Notes under the pieces: generated by a model
Told to the model about the DNA's origin: nothing
Databases searched by the model: none
The model's input: only the letters and a program-made list of their open reading frames with translations
Shown: positions 7,982-17,339 of the stretch, piece by piece
Numbering within the stretch: the first letter of the stretch is position 1
How the letters are laid out: each line of letters opens with the position of its first letter
Source: [Clostridium] leptum DSM 753
Lineage (GTDB): Bacteria > Bacillota > Clostridia > Oscillospirales > Acutalibacteraceae
Assembly: GCA_000154345.1 (NCBI GenBank)
Contig: DS480342.1
Span: forward strand, 1-64,000
Direction of reading: 5' to 3'
DNA length: 64,000 nt
Program-made: the position numbers and the translations under genes

Positions 7982-10450
7982 TTATGACATAAGAGATGCA
8001 AAGCAAAAGGATTGCGAGGAACCCGTATAAGTGAAAGAAATCGTCTTAGTCTGGGAACAATGCAGTATTAAACGAATTTCCCGGCCGCGTATGGATTGCG
8101 GAAATTCAGCATTCGGAGCCTCTCCGATTGAGAAGGTGCTGGAAGCGTCTTCCCATTTTAAGGGAATTATGCTGTAGTCTCCCTGTTCATAAGCGTAGCC
8201 GTCGCCGGAATCCTCATAGAAAAGGAACTGAGCGTCTTGGCCCGGGTAAATATGAATTTCAAAAGGAGCGACAGAAATCTGGTCGGCATATTCCAGCTTT
8301 TCAGTTTCCATCGGGATCAAAGAGCCGGAGCGCACAAAAACAGGAATTTTGTCCAAGGGGGCGTCTGCCGTTATGGATTGGCCGCCGTCATATGGCTCGT
8401 TTGTCCAGAAGTCATACCAGGTACAGCCGGAAGGCAGGTAACAGGTCCGTTTCCTTTCCTTTTCCAGCGGTACGCTGCCTGCATCATAATACATCGGCTG
8501 ATAAACCGGACATACCAGAAGCGACCGTCCAAACATAAACTCATCGCTGACCTGTCTGGCGGCGGTATCCTCTGAAAAGTCAAAAAGAAGGCTCCTCAAT
8601 ACAGTATCCTGTCGGAAGGTGACAGACGCGGCTAAAGAGTATATGTAAGGAAGAAGACGGTAACGCAGGCGGATAAACTTCTCAATAGCGTCATAGAACG
8701 GAGATCCGGGTTCCCCGAAGTTCCAAATCTCGCGGGGAGTATCTGTGCCGTGAGAGCGGAAAATAGGAAGGAACACGCCGTATTCCAGCCAGCGGGTATA
8801 CAACTCGCGGTATCCGAGATCCTCGCAGCCGCCGTTGTAGTGCCCAGACCAAAACCACAGAGGATTTGGGTTATCATTGCAGCCGCAGCCTCTCTTGGTA
8901 TAGTCTGTTCCTACTACGAAAAAGCCTCCGATATCTAAGGTCCAATAGGGGAGGCCGCTCATACAGAAATTCAGGCCCTCGGTGATCTGCCTTCTAAGGG
9001 TATCCCAATTGGCGCTGATATCGCCGGACCAAAGAATAGTTCCGTATTGCTGAGAGCCGGCATAGCCCGAACGGGTCAAATTAACTACCCGCTTTTCAGG
9101 AGCCTGCTTTTTTTGGTGCTCGAAAATTCCTTGAGCGTGTTTTAAGGCGAACAGGTTGGCACAGGCTGGATCTAAATATTTTTTATGCTCTCCGCCCACG
9201 AGGGAATACCGCTCCCAGGGCTCGCGAAGCGTTTCTCCGCCCCAATCCGGACCGCTGAAGGGCTCCGTGGAGTCGCACCACCAGCTGTCAAAGCCTCCCT
9301 GGAAAAGCTCGGCGTCCGCCTGCCGCCAATAAAGATCCCTGGCCTTTTCCTGGAAAGCGTCGTAGGTGGAAGCGTCGCCCAGCAAAAGATTTTCCTCCAG
9401 AAATTCATTGATATCCGCGCAGCCCATGTTCATATTAGGCCAAATGGAAACCATAGAATGCACATGCATCTCATGAAGCTGCCGATTGGCTTCCCTGATA
9501 TTGGGATAGCGGGATAAATCCAAGTGCTTGTTTCCCCATTTTCCTGGTTCCCAGGTGTTCCAGTCCTGCACAATACAATCAAGAGGAATCCCTTTTTTGC
9601 GATATTCAGCGGCGGTAGCTACCAGCTCCTCCTGGGTGCGGTAGGCCTCCTTTGACTGAATATATCCATACGCCCATTTGGGAAGCAGAGGAGCATTGCC
9701 GGTCAAAGTCCGGTAGCCTTTGATGATGTCATCCAGGGTGCTTCCATGAATGAAATAATAATCCAGCTGCTCCACGGTATCAAAAAACATATAAGAACCG
9801 CGGGCGTCATCGTTAAAGGTCATCAATGACCCGCAGTCGAATAAAATTCCGTAGCTTTGATCGGAAATTAAAAACGGAATCGGCGTTCTCATATTATGCT
9901 GGTAAAGATACTGGGTTTGGCCGCGGTAATTATAGATCCCCTCTTCGGCCTGGCCCAGGCCGTGAAGCTGCTCGTCATGCCTCCACTGAAAGAATATTTT
10001 TCCCCGATAGGCTTCCCGGTCAGTGTAGGGCTTCAGGTTTTCGATGAAATTTCGTTCCCCGTCTACGGTTTTGACACGGCGTATTTTTGGCGCCTCGCCG
10101 CCGGTGGAATATTTCACCACGGGAACAGAGGTTAATTCTTTGTTTCCCTCTTGAAGAAGCTCTTTTCCGGTGGCGGCGTCCCTCCAAAGGAAATGGCCGG
10201 AGGACAGGCCGATATCGAGCTGGATGCTCCCCGCCTGCAGGGAAAGTGTATCTGCGGTTTCTGCGGCTTTCCAAACACATTTGGAAGTCTGCGGGGGAGA
10301 AATTCCCAGAGCCGAATAATTTGGATTCGGCTCTTTTGGAGAGTAGCTGCACCGTACAATACCATCAGAACAGGCTTGCAGAAGATAACTTCCGTTGTCT
10401 GCTGAGAGAGCCGCTCTCGCCCCCTCCAATTGATAAGTGATCCGATTCAT
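7982..10450 (-). CDS. GH31 glycosidase, alpha-xylosidase-like
   Basis: Retaining alpha-glycosidase of family GH31, 822 residues from the ATG at 10450. That start is chosen because it sits 8 bp after the permease stop with an AAGGTG ribosome-binding site; the reading frame extends upstream without support. The catalytic barrel carries GFDSWWCDSTEPF, whose Asp is the nucleophile, and SHGTDTPREIW, which holds the acid/base Asp. The WWxDxxEP form is common in GH31 alpha-xylosidases that act on xyloglucan oligosaccharides, although alpha-glucosidase activity cannot be excluded. No signal peptide and no PA14 insert are seen, so it is probably cytoplasmic. It is the last gene of the binding protein-permease-permease-GH31 operon, which fits a role in trimming imported oligosaccharides. 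Confidence 0.87.
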   Translation of the reverse strand: MNRITYQLEGARAALSADNGSYLLQACSDGIVRCSYSPKEPNPNYSALGISPPQTSKCVWKAAETADTLSLQAGSIQLDIGLSSGHFLWRDAATGKELLQEGNKELTSVPVVKYSTGGEAPKIRRVKTVDGERNFIENLKPYTDREAYRGKIFFQWRHDEQLHGLGQAEEGIYNYRGQTQYLYQHNMRTPIPFLISDQSYGILFDCGSLMTFNDDARGSYMFFDTVEQLDYYFIHGSTLDDIIKGYRTLTGNAPLLPKWAYGYIQSKEAYRTQEELVATAAEYRKKGIPLDCIVQDWNTWEPGKWGNKHLDLSRYPNIREANRQLHEMHVHSMVSIWPNMNMGCADINEFLEENLLLGDASTYDAFQEKARDLYWRQADAELFQGGFDSWWCDSTEPFSGPDWGGETLREPWERYSLVGGEHKKYLDPACANLFALKHAQGIFEHQKKQAPEKRVVNLTRSGYAGSQQYGTILWSGDISANWDTLRRQITEGLNFCMSGLPYWTLDIGGFFVVGTDYTKRGCGCNDNPNPLWFWSGHYNGGCEDLGYRELYTRWLEYGVFLPIFRSHGTDTPREIWNFGEPGSPFYDAIEKFIRLRYRLLPYIYSLAASVTFRQDTVLRSLLFDFSEDTAARQVSDEFMFGRSLLVCPVYQPMYYDAGSVPLEKERKRTCYLPSGCTWYDFWTNEPYDGGQSITADAPLDKIPVFVRSGSLIPMETEKLEYADQISVAPFEIHIYPGQDAQFLFYEDSGDGYAYEQGDYSIIPLKWEDASSTFSIGEAPNAEFPQSIRGREIRLILHCSQTKTISFTYTGSSQSFCFASLMS

Positions 10451-10458
10451 AGGACACC

Positions 10459-11286
10459 TTAGCCTTTCACAGCGCCGGCAGTCATACCGGAAACAATATA
10501 TTTTTGTCCTAACAAATATACTAGAATTACCGGAAGACTGGTCAATAGAATATCCGCGCACACCAGGTTCCAGTCCTTAAAATACATTCCGAAAAAGTTA
10601 TATACAGAAAGCGTCATGGGCCATTTTTCAGAGCTGTTAAGGAAATAAAGAGGAGAAGCAAATTCATTCCAGGTATTTAAGAAGGTAAGCACGATTACGG
10701 TAGCCAGCGCAGGCTTTAAAAGCGGAAGCACAATAGAGAAGAAGAGGCGGATGGGAGAGCAGCCGTCGATAATACCGGCCTCGTCCAAATCCACAGGCAC
10801 CTTAGCCACAAAGCCGTGAATCAAGAAAACGGCAAAGGGCAGCTGCATACCGGCGTAAAGCAGGATAATACCAATCTGGGAGTTCATCAAATTGAGGAAA
10901 GACATCACCCGGATCAGGGCTACGTAGTTCATGGGCATGGTAATACCTAACACAATGAAGATATAAAGAAAGCTGTTCAGCTTTGTTCTGTTGCGGGACA
11001 GCACATAAGCGGCCGCGGCTGCAAACAGAGTGCAGAGGGCCACGCTGCCGACAGAATAAATGGCGCTGTTCAAAAAGGAGGTGTCCAGCTTTCCTTTTTG
11101 TATTACGGTGGAAAAGTTATCCCAGGGAATGGGAAACGCCGGCAAAGACAAATTCATGTACGAGGCGGATAAGCTGTCCTTCAGGGAGTTGAAAATGATA
11201 AGCACCAGCGGTACCAGGCAGATCAAAGACAAAATCCAGGCGATAATGTTGCAGACGATTGTCAGCAGGAGTTTTTTCTTTTTCAT
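10459..11286 (-). CDS. Sugar ABC transporter permease, MalG/CUT1 type
   Basis: Inner-membrane permease of 275 residues with about six membrane segments. It carries the MalG-type EAA loop, DEAGIIDGCSPIRLFFSIVLP, which contacts the ATPase. Its ATG overlaps the stop of the upstream permease by one base (TAATG at 11284-11288), so the two are translationally coupled. The operon encodes no ATPase; Firmicutes commonly energise several CUT1 importers with one shared MsmK-type ATPase encoded elsewhere. Together with its partner permease and the lipoprotein at 12.25-13.6 kb it should import the oligosaccharide cleaved by the adjacent GH31 and GH29 enzymes. Confidence 0.93.
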   Translation of the reverse strand: MKKKKLLLTIVCNIIAWILSLICLVPLVLIIFNSLKDSLSASYMNLSLPAFPIPWDNFSTVIQKGKLDTSFLNSAIYSVGSVALCTLFAAAAAYVLSRNRTKLNSFLYIFIVLGITMPMNYVALIRVMSFLNLMNSQIGIILLYAGMQLPFAVFLIHGFVAKVPVDLDEAGIIDGCSPIRLFFSIVLPLLKPALATVIVLTFLNTWNEFASPLYFLNSSEKWPMTLSVYNFFGMYFKDWNLVCADILLTSLPVILVYLLGQKYIVSGMTAGAVKG

Positions 11287-12164
11287 TATTCAACCACCTC
11301 GTCTTTCGTCATGACGCGGATCATGAAAATACCAATGATTACCATAAAGACAAACATAACGGAGGAAAGCGCGGTACCTACCGCGTATTGGCCGGTACCG
11401 AATCTTTTAAACACTTCGGTATACAGAACCTCTGTCGTGGCTTTGCCGGGGCCGCCGTTGGTCAGGGCATAAATCATATCGAATACCTTTAGGCCATAGA
11501 TCACGTTCATAACGGTAGTGGTCGCTAAGGTAGGCATAAGAAGCGGCAAAGTGATATAGCGCAGCTTTTGGAAGCCGTTGGCGCTGTCAATATCCGCGGC
11601 CTCATAATAGGTGGGGGAAATCGACATGAGTCCGGCAATTAAAACGGTCATAATATATCCGGTGCCCTTCCAGATATCGACGGCCATTACGGTGCCGAAA
11701 GCGTACTGGGAGCTGGTGAGCCAGGGTAAGGCCAGAGCGTCAAGCCCGATGCTCCGCAGGGTAACGTTTAATAAGCCCTCCGCAGGGTTTAAAATAGAGG
11801 TGAACACCATGCCGACAATTAGTGTAGAGAGGACGGACGGCATAAACATAACGCCGCGGTGGAAGTTCAAAAGGCGCATATGCTTGGTTAATAGCAGCGC
11901 CAGCAATAACCCAAACACATTTTTGATGATGGTAGTTACAAAGGTAAAGACGAGCGTGTTTGAAATGACCTTAACATAGTTCTCCTCAGGAGAAAAAATG
12001 GTCTTAAAGTTTTCCCAGCCCACAAAATTCAATTCATCCGTGTAGGCGGACCAATCGGTAAAGGAAAAGCCAATACCGATTAATCCTGGTATCACCATAA
12101 AGACCAGATAAATAATCAGGGCACCCAGGACAAAATATCCAGGATATACCTTTCTCTTATTCAT
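11286..12164 (-). CDS. Sugar ABC transporter permease, MalF/CUT1 type
   Basis: Permease of 292 residues. The first membrane helix follows a short basic N-terminus, and the EAA loop reads YEAADIDSANGFQKLRYITLP. It is the MalF-like half of the heterodimeric channel. The ribosome-binding site AAAGGAG stands just before the ATG at 12164. It lies 85 bp downstream of the binding-protein gene, and that gap contains a strong hairpin which probably sets binding protein above permease expression. Confidence 0.93.
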   Translation of the reverse strand: MNKRKVYPGYFVLGALIIYLVFMVIPGLIGIGFSFTDWSAYTDELNFVGWENFKTIFSPEENYVKVISNTLVFTFVTTIIKNVFGLLLALLLTKHMRLLNFHRGVMFMPSVLSTLIVGMVFTSILNPAEGLLNVTLRSIGLDALALPWLTSSQYAFGTVMAVDIWKGTGYIMTVLIAGLMSISPTYYEAADIDSANGFQKLRYITLPLLMPTLATTTVMNVIYGLKVFDMIYALTNGGPGKATTEVLYTEVFKRFGTGQYAVGTALSSVMFVFMVIIGIFMIRVMTKDEVVE

Positions 12165-12189
12165 AGTAAAGCTCCTTTGCTGGTTTTAA

Positions 12190-12228
12190 AAAGGTACAGC
12201 CCGATTGCTAAAATCAGGCTGTACCTTT
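12190..12228 (-). terminator. Intercistronic stem-loop between binding-protein and permease genes
   Basis: A 17-bp stem with one mismatch (12190-12206 with 12212-12228) and a 5-nt loop is followed by a short U-run in the leftward transcript. It lies inside an operon, so it probably works as a partial terminator or a 3' stabiliser for the binding-protein mRNA, as in malE-malF type operons. Confidence 0.7.
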
Positions 12229-12249
12229 CAAGGTTGGTTTACCGTTTGT

Positions 12250-13605
12250 TTAGTTCCAAGCTTCGTCGCTGGCAGCTTTGGCCTGTTCAGCTCTGTTCTT
12301 ATCAAGATCCTCTAAAACTTCTTCTGGGGTCATTTCGCCCAGGAACATAGCGGACATATTATTGCCGATCTCTGTCCACTGGGGATTTACATACTTAACG
12401 GCAGTCTGATAAACAGTGGAAGAAGTGGGATAGCTATCATAGAATTCCTGAATGGTATCAGAATAAGTAGTGGGGGCGTTGGAGAAGGGGAGCTTATTGA
12501 ACTTAGCGACATTTTCAGTCAGATAAGTCAGGCTTTCGTCGGTAGCCATATAAGCCAGGTATTTCTTAGCGGCGTCAATATTGCTGGAGCCGGAATAGAT
12601 AAAGCGGGCGGGACCGGAGGGATTCATGTTCAGGGTCTGGTTGTCTGCCAGAGGAGCGACGAAATATCCGATCTGATCAACAGGGAAATTCGCGTCCACA
12701 GCATTAACCTCCGCACCGAAGCCCTGATTGGCAATGGTCATGGCGTATTCGCCGGAAGCAATATTCTTGGCGGCGTCGGTATATTCATTGGACATATAGT
12801 TCTCGCCCCAATAACCGGAGTTGATCATGTCCATGATCTGGTTCAGGATCAGAGTAAAGGTCTCGTTGCCGGCGAAAGTGGCTTCGTTGTTGTTCAGCTT
12901 GTCGGCCAGGCCAGGATTTGCGGTCTCAGCGGCAACGCACATCTCAGGGAACCACAGAGTATGATGCCAGCCGTCGACGACGCCCTCATAAATCGGGATA
13001 ATGCCTTCGGCCTTAATAGCCTCACAGACCTGCTTGAATTCATCAAAGGTCTTGGGAATCTCTAAATTCAAATCCTCGAAAATCTGCTTGTTGTAGGCGA
13101 CCGCCCAAACAGCGGACAAGTCCTGCGCAGGCTGGCCGTACAGCTTACCGTCAACGCTTAACTCAACGGCGGCAAGCTCGTCAACGTTGCCGGCCCATTC
13201 TTCACCAGACAGGTCCACAGCGTTCTTTACCACATTCAAAGAGGTCTGAATGTCGAATTTACCGCTCTGAGAACCGAACATATCGGTGCACTCGCCGGTA
13301 TTCAGTCTGGTCATCAGCAGGTTGCTGTATTGGTCGGAAGGTACGATCTGATAATCGATTTTAATACCGGTTTCCTCGGCAAACTTCTCGCCCAGCTCCA
13401 TTTCCGCATCCTGTACCCAGTCCTGGCTCGCCATATAGGAAAGGGTCACATCCAGCTTTTCCTCGCCGTCTGTAGAAGCGGCGGCCGAAGAGTCGGTTCC
13501 GCTGGATTCGCTGCTGGAAGTAGTCTCATTGCTGCTGCAGGAAGCCGCGGAAACCGCAAGCATAGCAACCATCAGCAATGCCAAAAGTTTTTTGCCTTTT
13601 TTCAT
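12250..13605 (-). CDS. Extracellular solute-binding lipoprotein of a CUT1 sugar transporter
   Basis: Family-1 extracellular solute-binding protein of 451 residues. The lipoprotein signal ends in VSAASC with Cys23 as the lipidation site, followed by a Ser/Thr-rich tether and the mature domain from about residue 50 (LSYMASQDWVQDAE). The ribosome-binding site AAGGAGG precedes the ATG at 13605. It leads the operon with two permeases and GH31, and its promoter carries the 15-bp box shared with the fucosidase gene. A close paralogue is encoded immediately upstream. The ligand is probably an oligosaccharide with fucose and/or xylose branches (inference from the neighbours). Confidence 0.93.
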   Translation of the reverse strand: MKKGKKLLALLMVAMLAVSAASCSSNETTSSSESSGTDSSAAASTDGEEKLDVTLSYMASQDWVQDAEMELGEKFAEETGIKIDYQIVPSDQYSNLLMTRLNTGECTDMFGSQSGKFDIQTSLNVVKNAVDLSGEEWAGNVDELAAVELSVDGKLYGQPAQDLSAVWAVAYNKQIFEDLNLEIPKTFDEFKQVCEAIKAEGIIPIYEGVVDGWHHTLWFPEMCVAAETANPGLADKLNNNEATFAGNETFTLILNQIMDMINSGYWGENYMSNEYTDAAKNIASGEYAMTIANQGFGAEVNAVDANFPVDQIGYFVAPLADNQTLNMNPSGPARFIYSGSSNIDAAKKYLAYMATDESLTYLTENVAKFNKLPFSNAPTTYSDTIQEFYDSYPTSSTVYQTAVKYVNPQWTEIGNNMSAMFLGEMTPEEVLEDLDKNRAEQAKAASDEAWN

Positions 13606-13647
13606 AATAAATTTCCTCCTTAAAGTAAATTTAACTTTGTTGCTTTT

Positions 13648-13703
13648 ATTATATCGGTCATATTGACGATTTTGAATAGATAGATCAATCCACTTTTATG
13701 TAT
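13648..13703 (-). promoter_or_regulatory. Promoter of the binding protein-permease-GH31 operon with the 15-bp box
   Basis: Read on the minus strand, ATACATAAAAGTGGA (13703-13689) is followed after exactly 35 bp by TATAAT (13653-13648). Box, spacing and the internal TATTC match the fucosidase promoter at 5539-5594. No consensus -35 is present, which suggests activator dependence. Confidence 0.6.
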
Positions 13704-13734
13704 TATTTTGACTAATCCATTGTGGCATTTGCCG

Positions 13735-13785
13735 GCAAAAAAAGGGAAAAACGACAGTAAAAATGCGGCTTTCCCCTTTTTTCGC
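13735..13785 (-). terminator. Terminator of the second binding-protein gene
   Basis: GCGAAAAAAGGGGAAA pairs with the downstream TTTCCCTTTTTTTGC on the minus strand. It isolates the monocistronic binding-protein gene (13900-15213) from the next promoter. Confidence 0.7.
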
Positions 13786-13899
13786 TTTGTTTTGTCAAAT
13801 TTGAACATGAGATGTGAAAATTAATTTGCTGAGAATGATAATAACGCGTTTTGCGCCTTTTTGCGCCCGCCTTTCAAAATGCCTAATGATAATTTTGAG

Positions 13900-15213
13900 T
13901 TACCATCCCGGGTCGTTCGCGATGTTTGCCTGTTCTGCCCGCCTGCGGTCAATGTTTTCTAAAACCTGTTCAGCACAGATTTCCCCTGTGAGCATTTTAG
14001 TGAGGTCAACGCCGATCTCAGTCCACTGCGGATTGACATATTTAACAGAAGTCTGATAGACCACTAATGATTCCGTGTATTGGCTGTAAAATTCTTCTAT
14101 TGAACTAGTGTAAGTTTGCGGTGCGTTATCAAACGGCAGCTTATTATATTTTGGTACGTGCTCCGTTAAATAGGCCAGGCTTTCCTGCGAAGCCAAAAAG
14201 TCCAGATAATCCAGGGCCTCGTCTAAGTGCTGCGTGCCTGAGTAAATAAATCTTGCCGGGCCTGCCGGATTGACGTTTAAGGTTTGATTATCCGCCAACG
14301 GCAGTACAAAATACCCGATATCGTCCACCGCAATATCGGAATTGATCGTATGCACTTCCTCCCCCAGTCCCTGATTATAGACTACCATGGCGTATTCGCC
14401 AGAGGCGATGGCCGTGGGGGCGCCGCTATATGTATTAGAAATATAACCCTCGCCCCAATAGCCCAGATCAACCATTTCCTGAATCTGCTGCAGAATTTGA
14501 AGGAAAATTTTATTATCTGAAAAATTTGCCGTGTTTGCGTTTAATTTATCCTGGTATCCAGGTTCTATTTTTTCTTGAACAATGCAGGACTCTATAAACC
14601 ACAGAGTATGATGCCAGCCGTCAGATAAGCATTCATAGATTGGGGTAATGCCAGAAGCTTGAATAGCCGAACAGACCTGTAAAAATTCCGAATAGCTTTG
14701 AGGAACTGCTAAATTCAGTTCTTCAAATATTTTTTTATTATATCCTAACGCCCAAACAGCAGAAACATCCTGGGTGGGCTGGCCATAAAGCCGGCCGTCA
14801 ACGCTTAACTCAGCGGCAGCTAAGGGTTCCGTTCTGGAGGCCCATTTTGTATTGGATAGATCGATAGCGTTCTTCTCTACACAATACTGACTTTTAATAT
14901 CAAATTTCCCCGATTGAGCGGCAAAAATATCGGGGCACTCACCTGTATTTAATTTGGTCATCAGTAGATTATTATACTGACTGGAAGGAAAAATTTGATA
15001 ATTGACGCCAATACCAGTCTTCTCATCAAACTGTCGCGCTAAGTCAAGCTCTGCATCCTGCACCCAATCCTGGCTCGCCATAAAAGATAACGTTACCTTT
15101 TCTGTATAGACAGGCTCAGCCACCGAAGAGGTGGTGCTGCTGGAAGCACATGATGACAGGTTTAAAAGCAAAACTGACGCTGAAGCGACAATCCATAATT
15201 TTAGTTTCCGCAT
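13900..15213 (-). CDS. Paralogous solute-binding lipoprotein, possible sensory subunit of the adjacent two-component system
   Basis: Family-1 solute-binding lipoprotein of 437 residues. The ATG at 15213 is preferred over the TTG at 15219 because AGAGGG lies 7 bp upstream of the ATG. The lipobox is LSSC (Cys22). It parallels the first binding protein along its whole length (FMASQDWVQDAE, LLMTKLNTGECPDIF, YGQPTQDVSAVWALGYNK, CLSDGWHHTLWF), so the two arose by duplication. Unlike its partner it has its own promoter region (TATAAT-like element at 15267-15262 on the minus strand) and terminator, with no permease behind it. It is divergent from the sensor kinase. It may be a spare transporter subunit or a ligand-sensing partner of the kinase. 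Its DNA looks more AT-rich than its paralogue. Confidence 0.88.
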   Translation of the reverse strand: MRKLKLWIVASASVLLLNLSSCASSSTTSSVAEPVYTEKVTLSFMASQDWVQDAELDLARQFDEKTGIGVNYQIFPSSQYNNLLMTKLNTGECPDIFAAQSGKFDIKSQYCVEKNAIDLSNTKWASRTEPLAAAELSVDGRLYGQPTQDVSAVWALGYNKKIFEELNLAVPQSYSEFLQVCSAIQASGITPIYECLSDGWHHTLWFIESCIVQEKIEPGYQDKLNANTANFSDNKIFLQILQQIQEMVDLGYWGEGYISNTYSGAPTAIASGEYAMVVYNQGLGEEVHTINSDIAVDDIGYFVLPLADNQTLNVNPAGPARFIYSGTQHLDEALDYLDFLASQESLAYLTEHVPKYNKLPFDNAPQTYTSSIEEFYSQYTESLVVYQTSVKYVNPQWTEIGVDLTKMLTGEICAEQVLENIDRRRAEQANIANDPGW

Positions 15214-15407
15214 ATTCAACCCTCTTTTAAGATTATTGACTGTTTCGAAAAATAACGGTATATTATAGTTAGAGGTCAGAGGACGCCTATCCTAAAAAGC
15301 TGATAAAAAAATTCATACAAGACTCTTATATTATATATTCTGATGCTTTGTTAGGGAATAGATTCTTTTGCCCAATTTCATGTTTTTATTTTACTTTCGA
15401 TTAAACT

Positions 15408-15502
15408 ATACATTTATAGATAGCTGTATCTAGTGCAACATATTGTAGTAACACACAATATGTTGCACTATTTTATTGTGCTATTTTGTTCTATAAATGT
15501 AT
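15408..15502 (+). repeat. Nested inverted repeats before the sensor kinase gene
   Basis: An outer 13-bp perfect inverted repeat (15408-15420 and 15490-15502; ATACATTTATAGA and its complement) encloses an inner 16-bp perfect inverted repeat (15431-15446 and 15455-15470; TAGTGCAACATATTGT and its complement) with an 8-nt loop. The right outer arm ends 3 bp before the kinase ribosome-binding site. It could be an operator pair, a structured 5' leader or an attenuator. Confidence 0.8.
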
Positions 15503-15518
15503 GATAAGGAGGAAGCGT

Positions 15519-17339
15519 ATGGGGAATATCATGAAACAGCACAGCATTTTGTTCACGCTGTTTATTCCTTTTACCGTGCTCTTTATCCTAGCTTTTGCCA
15601 TATTTATGTCCTATTTTATTATTACCGAGTCAGATAAAGCGAAAACAGATTCTTTTATTACTATGCAAAATAACGCAATTACAATAAGCGATAATCTGGA
15701 TGCTGAGGTTACGAAATTAGATACGGTATCCCAAAATATAATATATTCCAGTATTTTAAAGGAGGAATTTTCTGATTACATTGAATACCAGCAGTCGGGA
15801 AGGGGAACAGACGCCGAAAGATTACATAATCGAGAGACTATTTCCGATCTTTTAATTTCTATGATTGGCCCGAATACGCCGGTAAATCAAGTGTATTTAT
15901 ATTCTTTACAGGCAGGAGGAATCGGCGCGGGTTTAAACAATACGGATCTGCAAGAAGCAGTCAGCAACAAAATATGGTACGATCCGGTGATTTCAAGTGC
16001 CGGCTCTAAAGTAATTTACTGCGGTGAAGATCCTGCTATCAGCAAATATTTGTCCTCAGATAAGAATCAGCGCTATCTTTCCTTATGCCGTGTCTTTTAC
16101 AGCGCTACTAACGTACCCCTGGGAATTATAGAGGTTAAAAAATCTTTTGAAGCCATCAGTAACATGATAGAAGGTTATCAATACTCATTTTCAGAAAAAA
16201 TATATATTTTTGATTCTGAGGGGAATATGATTTATCCTGTCGATGATTTATCTGAAGGGAAACAATATTATGAAGCTGTCATGTCGCAAAACGCGGAAGA
16301 TATAGACGGCGATCATATTATTTATTATAACGATGCCTATTTGCTCGCTCAGACATCTGACTACACAGGCTTTTCAACTGTTGTCGCTGTGGATCAGAAT
16401 CAATTGTTAGCGCCTATTCGAAGCTATCTTTTTACAAATTTAGGCCTGCTGTTTTTTATAATGCTTTCTATTATTGTTTTGTCGTTTTTTATCGCCCGCT
16501 TCATCAGCAGGCCGTTAAATCGGATTTATTTGAATCTTAAGAATTTTGATATTACGCAAGATGATTCTACGGAATTTTTCCAAGTGGACACCCATATTAC
16601 AGAACTAAATGCGCTGTATGACGCATTCTTAAAAATGCAGAACAAGGTAAAGCTTTCTATTAACCGCGAGCTCACTTTGCAGCAGCGGGAGATGCAGGCC
16701 CGCATGCTGGCATTGCAGGCGCAGATGAACCCGCATTTTTTATACAATTCCCTGTCGACGATACAAGCAATGGCAGATGAAGGCATGGATCGCCAAATCA
16801 TGGATATGTGTCAGAGCATGTCCAGAATATTGCGATACATATCGTCAGATAAAGAGCAATTGGTCACGGTAGATCAGGAAATAAAGTATACGATTGATTT
16901 TTTGAAATGTATGAAAGCCCGCTTCGACGACGATTTGATTTATAACATAGTGATCCCAGAGGAATTGAGAAATGTAAGAATTCCGAAGCTCTGCCTACAG
17001 TTAATCGTGGAAAATTCTATTAAATTTATGACCAAAGAAAAATCTCCTCCCTGGAAAATTAATATTAAGGGTTCTTACAATGAACAATACTGGGAAATCA
17101 GAGTGCAGGACAACGGCCCGGGATTTCAAGAAGATGAACTGCGGATGCTGCAGGAAAAAATTGAACAGATTAATCAGACAGGCGTTTTACCCAACTTAGA
17201 ATTGAATGGTATGGGCTTGATGAATATTTACATAAGGTTAAAATTACTATATGGCGGAGAGCACATATTCAGGCTTGAAAACGCAGACGGGCCAGGCGGC
17301 GCTATTGTTACGATCGGAGGCTGGAAAGAAAATGAGTAA
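15519..17339 (+). CDS. Sensor histidine kinase, YesM/LytS type with extracellular sensing domain
   Basis: Membrane kinase of 606 residues. The ATG at 15519 follows AAGGAGG (15506-15512) at 6 bp spacing and gives a short basic N-terminus before TM1; an upstream in-frame ATG at 15486 lacks such a site. Order: TM1 (about 10-33), extracellular Cache-like region (about 34-300), TM2 (about 305-330), HAMP, the His_kinase domain with NPHFLYN (His406 phospho-acceptor) and a HATPase_c domain with IVENSIKF, GPGF and GMGLMNI. This family typically controls carbohydrate-uptake genes together with AraC-type response regulators. It is divergent from a binding lipoprotein that could present ligand to its Cache domain. 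The stop overlaps the next gene by 8 bp. Confidence 0.93.
   Translation: MGNIMKQHSILFTLFIPFTVLFILAFAIFMSYFIITESDKAKTDSFITMQNNAITISDNLDAEVTKLDTVSQNIIYSSILKEEFSDYIEYQQSGRGTDAERLHNRETISDLLISMIGPNTPVNQVYLYSLQAGGIGAGLNNTDLQEAVSNKIWYDPVISSAGSKVIYCGEDPAISKYLSSDKNQRYLSLCRVFYSATNVPLGIIEVKKSFEAISNMIEGYQYSFSEKIYIFDSEGNMIYPVDDLSEGKQYYEAVMSQNAEDIDGDHIIYYNDAYLLAQTSDYTGFSTVVAVDQNQLLAPIRSYLFTNLGLLFFIMLSIIVLSFFIARFISRPLNRIYLNLKNFDITQDDSTEFFQVDTHITELNALYDAFLKMQNKVKLSINRELTLQQREMQARMLALQAQMNPHFLYNSLSTIQAMADEGMDRQIMDMCQSMSRILRYISSDKEQLVTVDQEIKYTIDFLKCMKARFDDDLIYNIVIPEELRNVRIPKLCLQLIVENSIKFMTKEKSPPWKINIKGSYNEQYWEIRVQDNGPGFQEDELRMLQEKIEQINQTGVLPNLELNGMGLMNIYIRLKLLYGGEHIFRLENADGPGGAIVTIGGWKENE

Noticed and set aside
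7973..7992. AAAGGAGG followed by ATG ACA TAA on the plus strand
   Set aside because: The frame has two codons only; the match is likely accidental within the 3' end of the convergent GH31 gene.
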